64,000 nucleotides of DNA from Leptotrichia sp. OH3620_COT-345. GTDB taxonomy: Bacteria; Fusobacteriota; Fusobacteriia; Fusobacteriales; Leptotrichiaceae. Below the pieces are notes generated by a model. That model ran no database searches, was not told the DNA's origin, and saw only the letters and a list, made by a program, of their open reading frames with translations. The translations under genes were made by a program, and so were the position numbers. Shown here piece after piece: positions 27,484 to 36,504 of the stretch; position 1 is the first letter of the stretch; the number at the start of each line of letters is the position of its first letter. Location of the stretch: NCBI RefSeq assembly GCF_003932895.1, contig NZ_RQYW01000002.1, positions 174,947 through 238,946 on the forward strand. The letters run 5' to 3'.

Positions 27484-29786
27484 GAAAAAAAATATGGCTT
27501 TTATTTTTTGTAGTAGGGATTTTAATTCCTTGTTTTACATATATTTATGAAGGTTTAGAAAAAAGAATAATAACGAAGTTATATGAATTAGATACTACCT
27601 CAGAAGTAACTAAAGATATTAAAATAAAACAAGAAATTTATATTCCTGGTAAAATAAAAAAAATAGGAATAATGTTTAAGAAAATTTCAGAAAATAATAA
27701 AGGGAAAATAAAAATTTCTTTAACACAAGGAAAAATAAAGAAGGAAAAAATAATAGATATTTCTAAAATAAAAAGTGATGTAATAAATGAAATTAAGGTA
27801 AATATTTTTTCAATAAAAAAAGGATATGCAACACTAATAATTGAAGGAATAGAAGGTGAAAAAGGAAGTTCGGTTTCAATATATAAATCTTCAGATATAT
27901 CATTAGGAGTAATAGAATTTAATAACCAAAAAGAAAATAAAGGATTGATATTTGAAATGGAATATCTATCTATAAATAGAACGTCATTAATTCAAATAAT
28001 ATTTATGTTTTTGGTTGTAATATGCTATTTATATATTTATAAACTATCTAAAAAAATAAATGGAAATGATAAAAAAATTTATTTATTAACATCTATCATG
28101 ATATTTTTTATTATTAATATAAAAGCACCTATAATATCTTTTAATCCAGAACCTTATGTTGAAACATTAACTAACTTTTTATTTTTTGGGATAAAAAAAA
28201 GTTTTTGGGAAAATTTATTTATTCCAGATATCGGATATTTACCTTTATTTCAAAGAATAATAGGCTTAATTATAATAAAAGTATTTCGTTTTAATTTAAA
28301 ACTTACAGTATATTTGATGCAAAACATTGGAATTTTAATAGTATCTTTTATGGGTTCTTTGTTTGTTTTAAATAATTTTAAAAAATATGGAGAAGTGCTT
28401 TTTAGGTTATGCATAGCTTTAATTTTAAGTGGATCAATAACATTGACTTCATCAGTAGAAATATATTATTTTTTTAATTTTTTTTATTATGGAATTGTAG
28501 TTTTAATATATACATCATTATTAAATTTTAAAAATTTAAAAAGAAAAAATTATATTTTTCTGATAATTTTTGGCTTTTTAATAAATTTATCAAAATCTTA
28601 TTTCATAGTTTTAGTTCCTATATTATTTTTAATTTTATTAATATGCCATAAGAAGTTGATAAAAAGAGAAAAAATATATATGTACATTCTTATTATCTCA
28701 AACATTATACAGTTATTATTTATAAAATTTCACACTAATGGAAAAGGTTTTTTGGGATCTGAGATAAAATATCCAAATATAAATAATTTATTGTATAATA
28801 TTAGTCAGCAATTTATATTTATGTTTTTTCCCAATATAACTCAAGCATACAATATTGGATATATAAATATATTGTTTTTATTTGTATGGTTTTTCTTGTT
28901 TGGTCTTTGTATATTTTTTTGTATAAAATTAAAAAATAAAGAAAGTTTGATATCATTATCTTTAATTTTTATGATAATAGAAGTAATTTTTTTAAATATT
29001 AGTACTACAGGTAATTTTTTTAGATGGAATGTAGAATATAAATGGATGGAAACTACAAATATCATAAATATGAGACATTCTTTATTTATAATAATTTCAT
29101 ATATTAATTTAATAATTTTATTATTGTATAATAGTAAATTTTATTATTTACAAAAGATAAAGAATCAAAAAGATAGAAAGTATAAAAAAGAAATATATAA
29201 AAAATTTTATATATTATTATCTTTTATTTTAATAATAAGATTCAATTCTTTTGATAATAATCAAGCAAGAAATCAATATCCTAATTCAGTAAAAAATGAA
29301 GAAGCTGTTTCAGATTGGAGTAAATATTATAAATTTTTAGATGAAGAAAACTATTTAATTCCATATGAACCATTTTTTATGTTATCTGGAGGAAATATAA
29401 ACATTTATAGAGGAACAAGTTTTGAAATAAAACAAGTAAATTTATTAGTAAATGATGAATTTGGACGAAAAATAAATTGGATAGAGAAAAGTAGTGAACA
29501 AACAGAATTGTTACATGAAGTTATTTTTGAAAAAGAATTGTATATAAAATATTTATATGCAGAGAGATTGAGAGCAAATAATAATGAAAGATTAAAAATA
29601 ATAGGATATAATAAAAAGGATGAAATTGTTTTTGAGTTGGAGCAATTAAATAAAAAAGAAAGACTTTTTATAGGTTTTAAAAACCCAAAGTTTTTAAAAG
29701 TAAAAAAAATAAAATTTTTCACTTTAAATAATAAGCAAGCTTATGTAAAATCTGGAATTTATATAGGAATAATCGAAAAATTGTAA
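27480..29786 (+). CDS. Polytopic membrane protein of unknown function, tandem copy B
   Basis: 768 residues, aligning with copy A along its whole length: the same N-terminal helix, the same GIEGEKGSSVSIYKSSDISL ending of the beta-rich domain, the same membrane core (FLFFGIKKSFWENLFIPDIG), and a nearly identical block DNNQARNQYPNSVKNEEAVS before the C-terminal domain. It starts with GTG at 27480, overlapping the copy A stop by four bases, with AAGGAGA upstream. Two diverged copies suggest related transferases that add or recognise different residues. No family name can be given. Confidence 0.6.
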   Translation: MRKKIWLLFFVVGILIPCFTYIYEGLEKRIITKLYELDTTSEVTKDIKIKQEIYIPGKIKKIGIMFKKISENNKGKIKISLTQGKIKKEKIIDISKIKSDVINEIKVNIFSIKKGYATLIIEGIEGEKGSSVSIYKSSDISLGVIEFNNQKENKGLIFEMEYLSINRTSLIQIIFMFLVVICYLYIYKLSKKINGNDKKIYLLTSIMIFFIINIKAPIISFNPEPYVETLTNFLFFGIKKSFWENLFIPDIGYLPLFQRIIGLIIIKVFRFNLKLTVYLMQNIGILIVSFMGSLFVLNNFKKYGEVLFRLCIALILSGSITLTSSVEIYYFFNFFYYGIVVLIYTSLLNFKNLKRKNYIFLIIFGFLINLSKSYFIVLVPILFLILLICHKKLIKREKIYMYILIISNIIQLLFIKFHTNGKGFLGSEIKYPNINNLLYNISQQFIFMFFPNITQAYNIGYINILFLFVWFFLFGLCIFFCIKLKNKESLISLSLIFMIIEVIFLNISTTGNFFRWNVEYKWMETTNIINMRHSLFIIISYINLIILLLYNSKFYYLQKIKNQKDRKYKKEIYKKFYILLSFILIIRFNSFDNNQARNQYPNSVKNEEAVSDWSKYYKFLDEENYLIPYEPFFMLSGGNINIYRGTSFEIKQVNLLVNDEFGRKINWIEKSSEQTELLHEVIFEKELYIKYLYAERLRANNNERLKIIGYNKKDEIVFELEQLNKKERLFIGFKNPKFLKVKKIKFFTLNNKQAYVKSGIYIGIIEKL

Positions 29787-29798
29787 AAAGGAGAAAAA

Positions 29799-30845
29799 AT
29801 GTTAGAAATAGATGAATTAGTGAAAATGTCAAAATATGCTGGAATGAGAGAAGATTTAGTACAAGCGGGAGGAGGAAATACATCTGTAAAAATAAATGAT
29901 AAAATAATGTATATAAAATCTTCAGGATACCATCTCTCAGAAGTAGAAAGAAAAACGGGATATTCAAAAGTAAATTATAAAAAAATTGTTGAATTTTTTA
30001 AAAATTATAATGAAGATGAAATCACACAAGAAAAAGAAAAAAAAATATTAGAAGAAATATTGATAGAAGGAAATCGTCCATCTATAGAAACATTTTTACA
30101 TTCTATAACTGATAAATATACATTACATACTCATCCTGTTTTAGTTAATATTTTTACATCCAGAAAAAATGGAATGAAAATATTAAAAGAAATCTTTCCT
30201 AATAGTATAGTAATAACTTATAAAACTCCTGGAATATTTTTAGCAAAAGAACTTTTTAATGAAATCATAAAATATAAAGATAAAAAAAGAGAAATAATTT
30301 TTTTAAAAAATCATGGTTTAATAATAAGTGGAGAAAATGTAGAAAAAGTAATTGAAAAAAATGAAAAAGTATTAAATATTTTAGAAAAAAAATTAGAAGT
30401 AGATATGAAAGCATATAAAACTTCAACACACATATATCTAAAATTGAATGAAATTTTAGATAATAATATAGTATATTTATGTGAAAATCAGAGAATAAAA
30501 AGTTATTTAAAAAAAAATAAATTTCAAGAATTAAAATATTGGTTTTCTCCGGACAGTTTGATTTATTGTGGAAAAAGGTTATTGAAATTAAATAACGAAG
30601 AAGATTTGCTGAAAAGAGCCAAAACTCATATTAATAAATATGGGAAATTTAATATAATATATTATGAAGAAAATTTTTATATAGTTGCTTCTAATGTAAA
30701 AAAAGCAAAAGAGATTGAAAGCGTTTTAGCATTTAATTTACAAATTTTAGATGAAAATAAAAATGAAAAGATAGAACTTTTATCTGAAAGAGAACAAAAT
30801 TTTCTTTTAAATTGGGATTCTGAAAAGTATAGAAAAAATATGTAA
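29799..30845 (+). CDS. Class II aldolase/adducin family protein, RhaD-like
   Basis: 348 residues. LVQAGGGNTSVKIND (20-34) and YIKSSGYHL (38-46) match the substrate-binding part of rhamnulose-1-phosphate-type aldolases. RPSIETFLH (93-101) holds the catalytic glutamate; THPV with His 110 and 112 plus NHGL with His 172 are the zinc ligands. The C-terminal 150 residues (FSPDSLIYCG) resemble the extra part seen before the dehydrogenase domain in bifunctional enzymes, but no dehydrogenase is attached. In this setting it probably makes or cleaves a phosphorylated sugar precursor of a glycan component rather than serving catabolism. Confidence 0.8.
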   Translation: MLEIDELVKMSKYAGMREDLVQAGGGNTSVKINDKIMYIKSSGYHLSEVERKTGYSKVNYKKIVEFFKNYNEDEITQEKEKKILEEILIEGNRPSIETFLHSITDKYTLHTHPVLVNIFTSRKNGMKILKEIFPNSIVITYKTPGIFLAKELFNEIIKYKDKKREIIFLKNHGLIISGENVEKVIEKNEKVLNILEKKLEVDMKAYKTSTHIYLKLNEILDNNIVYLCENQRIKSYLKKNKFQELKYWFSPDSLIYCGKRLLKLNNEEDLLKRAKTHINKYGKFNIIYYEENFYIVASNVKKAKEIESVLAFNLQILDENKNEKIELLSEREQNFLLNWDSEKYRKNM

Positions 30846-30857
30846 AAGAGGAGAATA

Positions 30858-32927
30858 ATGAAAAAAATAAAAAAATTTGAAACTTTCATTTGTATTGTAA
30901 TAATTTTAAAAATAATAGCAATGGGAGTATTTTCATCAGATTATCAAAATATTATGTTCATGAGATTTATATACGGATTCATAGATAAACTAAAAAATGG
31001 AATTTTAACAAATCCTTATAGTATATTTCAAAATGAATTAAATTTGTTTCCTTATCCACCAATTATGTTTATTATTGAACTGATAGGAGGATTATTATCA
31101 AAAAATATAAAAAATATAATTATTAGAAATATACTATTTAAAATTCCTTCTCTTATTTTTGATATATTGGGATTATATTTTTTAATGAAAATGTTTCCTA
31201 ATAGAAGAAAATACATAGGAATTTTATATTTTGCTTCTCCAATCATATTTTATTCTATATATATGCATGGTCAATTAGATATAATACCCACAGTATTTTT
31301 AATAGGTTCAATTTATTTTCTTATAACGAAAAGAAATGAATTAATGTTTTCCGTTATGTTAGCACTGTCATTGATGACAAAGTTTCATATATTGGCAGTA
31401 GTTCCTTTATTCGCTTTGTACATACAAAAAAAGAGAGGATGGCTTAAAGCAATAAAGTTATTAGGATTAACTTTTGTTATTTCTTTTATGATTATATTCC
31501 CATTCTTTGATAAAAATGGAAATTTTTTGAGAATGGTTATAATGAATAAAGAACAAAATGGTATAACTAATATTTTTATACAATATAAAAATACAAAAGT
31601 TTATCTTTCAATTTTAGCTATAATGTGTATATATCTTAAAGCGTTTAGTATAAAGAAAATAAACAAAAATTTATTATATAGTCTTTGTGGAATTCTATTT
31701 TCAATTTTTTTAATTCTTGTATTACCTATGCCAGGATGGTATGTTTGGATTGTTCCATTTACAGCAATGTTTTTTATAAATATAAAAACTGATAAATATA
31801 TTAATATAAATATTTATGTGTTGTTAAATATTCTTTATTTAATATATTTTATTTTAATACACAAAACAGAGTTTACGAGTTTGTATTTTTTAAATTATAA
31901 TTTTGAATTTTTTAAAATAAAAAATCCCACAGTTATAAACACAATATTTACAATATTGACAGCTTCATTGTCATATATAAGTTACATGATGTATCAACTA
32001 GGAATTACAAATAATTTACTTTATAAAAGAAAAAATAATTCTTTTTCCATTGGAATATCAGGCGATAGTGGTAGTGGTAAAAGTACTTTAATAGAAAAAA
32101 TAAAAAATATATTTGGAGAAAAAAATATACTTTTTCTTGAAGGAGATGGAGATCATAAGTGGGAAAGGGGAAATGAAATGTGGAATCATGTAACAGCCTT
32201 AAATCCTAAAGCAAATTATATATATAAACAGGCAGAAGATTTAGAAAAGTTGAGAAAAAGTCAATATGTATTTAGAGTAGAATATGACCATGATACAGGA
32301 AAATTTACTGAAGAATATAAAGTAAAGTCAAAACCGTATATAGTTCTTTGTGGTTTACATTCACTTTATTTACCTCAAATGAGAAAAAATTTAGATTTAA
32401 AAATATATATGGATATAGATGAAAATTTAAGACGATATTGGAAGATACAAAGAGATGTTAATAAAAGAGGATATAAGAAAGAAAAAGTTTTAGAAGCTAT
32501 AGAAAAAAGAATGAAAGATGCAGTAAAATATATTTATCCTCAAAAAAAATATGCAGATTTGATAATAAAATATTATGATAACACATTAAAAGACTATATA
32601 AGTAAAGAACATAATGTAAATTTGAATTTAGAAGTAACTTTAAGTGCAGATATTAATCTTGAGGAATTTAGAATAGAACTCGAAAGAAAAGGAATTAATA
32701 TAAAATATGATTATGATGCAGATCTTATAACTCAAGTAGTTACTTTTTATGGTCAAGAGTTAAATCAAAAAAATATAAAGTTTGAAAATATTATTGAAAA
32801 ATTAATTCCTAATTTAGATGAAATTTTGGAACAAGATTTAACATACTCAAATAATATTGATGGAATAATAGAAACATTAATATTGATTATGATAAGTTAT
32901 AAAATGAGAGAAGAGGTGAAGGAATGA
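30858..32927 (+). CDS. Fusion of a GT-C-like membrane glycosyltransferase and a uridine kinase-type P-loop kinase
   Basis: 689 residues in one uninterrupted frame. Residues 1-385 hold about ten membrane helices with a GT87/DUF2029-like look: SSDYQN after helix 1, NPYSIFQNELNLFPYPPIMF, and YMHGQLDIIPTVFLIG. Residues about 395-600 are a soluble P-loop kinase of the phosphoribulokinase/uridine kinase family: Walker A GDSGSGKS (402-409), LEGDGDHKW, IVLCGLHSLY, and the lid MDIDENLRRYWKIQRDVNKR. About 90 further residues are unassigned. By topology the kinase must face the cytoplasm. I infer that it phosphorylates a glycan precursor. The next gene overlaps by four bases. Confidence 0.8.
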   Translation: MKKIKKFETFICIVIILKIIAMGVFSSDYQNIMFMRFIYGFIDKLKNGILTNPYSIFQNELNLFPYPPIMFIIELIGGLLSKNIKNIIIRNILFKIPSLIFDILGLYFLMKMFPNRRKYIGILYFASPIIFYSIYMHGQLDIIPTVFLIGSIYFLITKRNELMFSVMLALSLMTKFHILAVVPLFALYIQKKRGWLKAIKLLGLTFVISFMIIFPFFDKNGNFLRMVIMNKEQNGITNIFIQYKNTKVYLSILAIMCIYLKAFSIKKINKNLLYSLCGILFSIFLILVLPMPGWYVWIVPFTAMFFINIKTDKYININIYVLLNILYLIYFILIHKTEFTSLYFLNYNFEFFKIKNPTVINTIFTILTASLSYISYMMYQLGITNNLLYKRKNNSFSIGISGDSGSGKSTLIEKIKNIFGEKNILFLEGDGDHKWERGNEMWNHVTALNPKANYIYKQAEDLEKLRKSQYVFRVEYDHDTGKFTEEYKVKSKPYIVLCGLHSLYLPQMRKNLDLKIYMDIDENLRRYWKIQRDVNKRGYKKEKVLEAIEKRMKDAVKYIYPQKKYADLIIKYYDNTLKDYISKEHNVNLNLEVTLSADINLEEFRIELERKGINIKYDYDADLITQVVTFYGQELNQKNIKFENIIEKLIPNLDEILEQDLTYSNNIDGIIETLILIMISYKMREEVKE

Positions 32928-33619
32928 TAAAGGGGATTATATTGGATTTGGATGATACACTATATAATTATAAAAAATTAAACGATCTTGCAATAGAAGA
33001 AATTTGTAAATTTACATGTAAAAATCTTAAAATATCTGAAGAAAAATTTATCAAAGCGTTTGAAGCAGCTAAAAAGAATGTAAAAAAACAGTTAACAGAA
33101 AAAGTTGCATCATCACATAATAGAATGCTTTACTGTCAGAAAACACTTGAAAATTTAGGAGAAAATCCATTGTCTTTATCTTTAAAGATGTATAACATTT
33201 ATTGGAACTATATTTTAAAAAATATGAAATTAAATAAAAATGTTTTAGAGTTATTGAAATTTTGTAAAAAAGAAAAAATAAAAGTAGGTATATGTACAGA
33301 TTTGACAGTAAATATACAACATAAAAAAATTAAGAAATTAAAAATAGATAAATATATTAATGCACTTGTTACAAGTGAGGAAGCAGGAGAGGAGAAACCC
33401 TCTTTTAAAATGTATGATTTAATTTTAAAAAAATTAAAAATAAGTCCACAAGAAGCTTTATTTATAGGAGATAATTTGAAAAAAGATGTTGAGGGACCTT
33501 CAAAATACGGTATGAAAACACTATTGTTTTCTTCAGAAATAAATGAAAAATATGAATCTATAAAGAATTTTAATGAAGTATTGGAGAAATTAAAGGATGA
33601 AAAAAATAAAAAAAGTTGA
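32924..33619 (+). CDS. HAD-superfamily phosphatase
   Basis: A 231-residue HAD-IA hydrolase: MIKGIILDLDDTLYNY with nucleophile Asp 8 and Asp 10, a helical cap, VGICTDLT (motif II), GEEKPSFKMYDLIL (motif III lysine) and FIGDNLKKDVEG (motif IV). It probably removes a phosphate from a sugar or polyol intermediate of the surrounding pathway. It overlaps both neighbours (ATGA with the kinase fusion, 23 bases with GtrA), a tightly coupled arrangement. Confidence 0.85.
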   Translation: MIKGIILDLDDTLYNYKKLNDLAIEEICKFTCKNLKISEEKFIKAFEAAKKNVKKQLTEKVASSHNRMLYCQKTLENLGENPLSLSLKMYNIYWNYILKNMKLNKNVLELLKFCKKEKIKVGICTDLTVNIQHKKIKKLKIDKYINALVTSEEAGEEKPSFKMYDLILKKLKISPQEALFIGDNLKKDVEGPSKYGMKTLLFSSEINEKYESIKNFNEVLEKLKDEKNKKS

Positions 33620-34007
33620 TAAATTTGAAATTTTAAAATTTCTTATTGGAGGAGGAAGTGCAGTTCTTATAGATTTTATAGTTTACAAATTATTGATGAA
33701 TCTAGGGATAGAAAGAACTTTTTCTAAAACAGTTTCATTCATATGTGGTTCCATAATAGGATTTATAATTAATAAGTATTGGACTTTTAAAAGTTCTGAA
33801 TTTTCAGTTTTGGAAATTATGAAATATATAATTTTATATACTATAACGGCATTTGCAAATTCACAAGTGAATAAGTATGTTATAATGAATTTTAAATACG
33901 AGTTATTTGCATTTTTATGTGCAACAGGAATAAGTACAATTTTAAATTTTTTAGGACAAAAATTTTTAATTTTTAAACATAATAAAAAAGGAGAAAAAAT
34001 AATATGA
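33597..34007 (+). CDS. gtrA: GtrA-family membrane protein
   Basis: 136 residues with four hydrophobic helices and the family pattern FEILKFLIGGGSAVLIDFIV ... FICGSIIGFIINKYWTFKSS. GtrA proteins are thought to help flip polyprenyl-phosphate sugars made by a GtrB partner. A GtrB-like gene follows with a four-base overlap, so the pair should load sugar onto the carrier for a periplasmic GT-C enzyme. The start at 33597 lies inside the HAD gene. Confidence 0.88.
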   Translation: MKKIKKVDKFEILKFLIGGGSAVLIDFIVYKLLMNLGIERTFSKTVSFICGSIIGFIINKYWTFKSSEFSVLEIMKYIILYTITAFANSQVNKYVIMNFKYELFAFLCATGISTILNFLGQKFLIFKHNKKGEKII

Positions 34008-34708
34008 ATTTATCAATAATAGTACCTTGTTATAATGAAGAAAAAAATATTAGACTAATACTTGAAAAATTTAAAAAAGTTATTACTAATGAAAAAATAG
34101 AAGTTATTTTAGTAAACAATGGTTCTACGGATAATTCAGAAAGGATTTTAGAAAATTTACTTCCAAAATACTTTTTTGCTAAAACTGTATTTGTACCAGT
34201 AAATCAAGGATATGGTTATGGGATTTTACAAGGGTTGAAAGAAGCTAAAGGAAAATTTATTGGGTGGACACATGCAGATATGCAGACGGATCCAAAAGAT
34301 GTCATAAAAGCATATAAGATTTTAGAAGAAAATAATTGGGATAAAAATTTATACATTAAGGGAAATAGAAAAAAAAGACCATTTTTAGATCAAATTTTTA
34401 CCTTTGGGATGTCTTTATTTGAAACAATATTTATGAGGAAAGTTTTATATGATATAAATGCACAACCTAATATATTTTCTAAAGAATTTTTTCTAATATG
34501 GGAAAACCCTCCAAAGGATTTTTCTTTTGATTTATATGCATTGTATATGGCCAAAAAGAAAAATTTAAAGGTAATAAGATTTGACGTTTTATTTCCTGAA
34601 AGAATTCATGGAAAATCTACTTGGAATACTGGATTGGGAGCAAAATGGAAATTTATAAAAAGAACTTTAACATTTAGTATAGAATTAAAAAGAAGAGGTA
34701 TAAAATAA
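34004..34708 (+). CDS. GtrB/DPM1-like polyprenyl-phosphate glycosyltransferase
   Basis: 234 residues of GT2: MNLSIIVPCYNEEKNIRLIL, LVNNGSTDNS, and the metal site HADMQTDP (90-97), followed by GNRKKRPFLDQIFTFGMSLF and INAQPNIFSKEFF, as in dolichol-phosphate-mannose-synthase-like enzymes. It lacks the two C-terminal membrane helices of phage GtrB, so it resembles DPM1 and should need a membrane partner, here GtrA. It probably makes a polyprenyl-phosphate sugar. It overlaps genes on both sides. Confidence 0.85.
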   Translation: MNLSIIVPCYNEEKNIRLILEKFKKVITNEKIEVILVNNGSTDNSERILENLLPKYFFAKTVFVPVNQGYGYGILQGLKEAKGKFIGWTHADMQTDPKDVIKAYKILEENNWDKNLYIKGNRKKRPFLDQIFTFGMSLFETIFMRKVLYDINAQPNIFSKEFFLIWENPPKDFSFDLYALYMAKKKNLKVIRFDVLFPERIHGKSTWNTGLGAKWKFIKRTLTFSIELKRRGIK

Positions 34709-35307
34709 TGGAATTTATAGCACATAGAATAAACAACATAAAAGAATTAGAAAGTATTTCTTTGGAGTATGGTGTAGAATTGGATTTAAGAGATAATATA
34801 AATGGAAAAATTTATATAAATCATGATCCTTTTGTGTTAGGTGAGGATTTTGAAGAATATTTAAAAAAATACAATCATGGAACAATAATTTTAAATATAA
34901 AAAGTGAAAGGATAGAATTAGAAATATTGAAATTACTAAAAAAATATAATATAAAAAAATATTTTTTTCTTGATTCTTCATTTCCTATGATAAAATTTTT
35001 ATCTGATATAGGTGAAAAAAATATTGCTTTAAGATATTCTGAATATGAAGGAATAGATACATTAGAGAAAATGAAAGGAAAAGTAAAGTGGGTTTGGGTT
35101 GATTGCTTTACTGAAATGCCAATGGATAATAGGATATATAATAAAATGAAAAAAATGGGATATAAATTATGTTTAGTTTCACCTGAGCTTCAAAATAATT
35201 TAGGGAAGATAGAAGAATATGCAAAATATATAAAAAAAGAAAAAATAATATTTGACGCTATTTGTACGAAAGAGTACAATATAAAAAAATGGAAGAAAAA
35301 TCTTTAA
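34708..35307 (+). CDS. Glycerophosphodiester phosphodiesterase-like protein
   Basis: 199 residues with the minimal GDPD signature: AHR at 5-7, VELDLRDNINGKIYINHD (Glu 24, Asp 26 and the catalytic His 39-Asp 40). The remainder is a shortened TIM barrel. The family usually has about 230-300 residues, so it is small but the active-site residues are kept. No signal peptide is visible, so it is cytoplasmic. In the last position of the tightly overlapping module it may process a phosphodiester intermediate rather than a phospholipid. Confidence 0.75.
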   Translation: MEFIAHRINNIKELESISLEYGVELDLRDNINGKIYINHDPFVLGEDFEEYLKKYNHGTIILNIKSERIELEILKLLKKYNIKKYFFLDSSFPMIKFLSDIGEKNIALRYSEYEGIDTLEKMKGKVKWVWVDCFTEMPMDNRIYNKMKKMGYKLCLVSPELQNNLGKIEEYAKYIKKEKIIFDAICTKEYNIKKWKKNL

Positions 35308-35355
35308 AAAATTTTAAATATTATAATCTGAATATTATAGAATGTAGAGGAAAAA

Positions 35356-36207
35356 ATGAACATACTAATTATCGGTAAAAAAAGTAAATTAGGAAAAGAA
35401 TTTGAAAAATTATTTAAAAAATTAGGATTTTTTTATTTTTCAACAGACATTGAAGTTTTAGATATTTCAGATAAAAAATCAATGAAAGATTTTTTTAGTG
35501 CTAAAAATAACTTCACTCATATAATAAATTGTGCTGCATATAATAATGTGGATAGAGCAGAAATAGAAAATGAAGAATGTTTTAAAGTAAATAAAAATGC
35601 TCCAATAATTATTGCAGAATATGCTAAAAAAATGGGAGCTGTATTTGTGGCATATTCCACTGATTTTGTTTTTGATGGAGAAAAAAAAGATCCTTATATA
35701 GAGGAAGATAATGTCAATCCGTTATCAATATATGGAAAATCAAAATCTGAAATGGAAACAGAAGTTTTAAAAAAATATAAAAAATCATTTGTTATAAGAA
35801 CTTCATGGTTGTTTGGAGAAGGGGGAGAAAATTTTAATACACAAGTTATGAACTGGAGTAAAGATAATAATATACTTAAAATAGTTGATGACCAGATATC
35901 TGCACCGACTTATGCAAAAGATTTGGCATATTTTTCATGGAAACTTATACAAACAGAAAAATATGGTTTGTATCATATTACAAATAACGGTGAGGCAAGT
36001 AAATATGAACAGGCTGAATATTTATTGAACAAGCTGAAATGGAATGGAAAATTGAAGAGAGCAAAAACTGAAGAATTTAATCTTTCTGCAAAAAGACCTG
36101 AATATTCAAAATTATCTTCAATAAAAATAGAAAAACTTTTAAATGAAAAAATACCTGAATGGAAAGATGCAATAGACAGATTTTTAATTGAAATTGAAAA
36201 TAAATAG
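35356..36207 (+). CDS. rmlD: dTDP-4-dehydrorhamnose reductase RmlD
   Basis: The last step to dTDP-L-rhamnose, a short-chain dehydrogenase/reductase. 283 residues: MNILIIGKKSKLGKEFEK (a Lys-rich variant of the usual GxxGxxG loop), INCAAYNNVDRAE, YSTDFVFDG, IYGKSKSEME (catalytic Tyr and Lys) and VIRTSWLFG. AGAGGAAAAA lies before the ATG. It is followed by a strong terminator, so it closes the large transcription unit that began at rmlA. Confidence 0.93.
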   Translation: MNILIIGKKSKLGKEFEKLFKKLGFFYFSTDIEVLDISDKKSMKDFFSAKNNFTHIINCAAYNNVDRAEIENEECFKVNKNAPIIIAEYAKKMGAVFVAYSTDFVFDGEKKDPYIEEDNVNPLSIYGKSKSEMETEVLKKYKKSFVIRTSWLFGEGGENFNTQVMNWSKDNNILKIVDDQISAPTYAKDLAYFSWKLIQTEKYGLYHITNNGEASKYEQAEYLLNKLKWNGKLKRAKTEEFNLSAKRPEYSKLSSIKIEKLLNEKIPEWKDAIDRFLIEIENK

Positions 36208-36210
36208 TAT

Positions 36211-36265
36211 TATATCTTCAATAGAGCTTATAAAGAGCTGTTGAAGATATTTTATATTTCTTTAT
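36211..36265 (+). terminator. Terminator after rmlD
   Basis: ATATCTTCAA (36212-36221) and TTGAAGATAT (36241-36250) form a 10-bp stem with a partly paired 19-base loop, followed by a T-rich tract (TTTATATTTCTTTATTTT). It ends the long operon. Confidence 0.8.
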
Positions 36266-36397
36266 TTTGGTAATTTATAAACTGTCTGAAATTATTATTA
36301 ACGTTATTAAAAAATTTTAAAAGTTTAAATGTTCTAATTTTATAAATTTTCAATATTTTTTATCAAATAAATTAAAGTTTCAAAAAAATATTTTTTA

Positions 36398-36426
36398 TTG
36401 GAAAATAATAAGAAGTGTAGTATAAT
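36398..36426 (+). promoter_or_regulatory. Promoter of the GH16 gene
   Basis: TTGGAA (36398-36403), a 17-base spacer and consensus TATAAT (36421-36426) lie about 80 bases before the GTG start. With the terminator upstream, this gives the glucanase its own transcription. Confidence 0.65.
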
Positions 36427-36504
36427 TCCAATAATATTGAAAAAAGGGTCGATTTTTCAAAAAGTTAAATAAATTTAGATAAAATTTGAAATAAAGGAGG
36501 AAAA

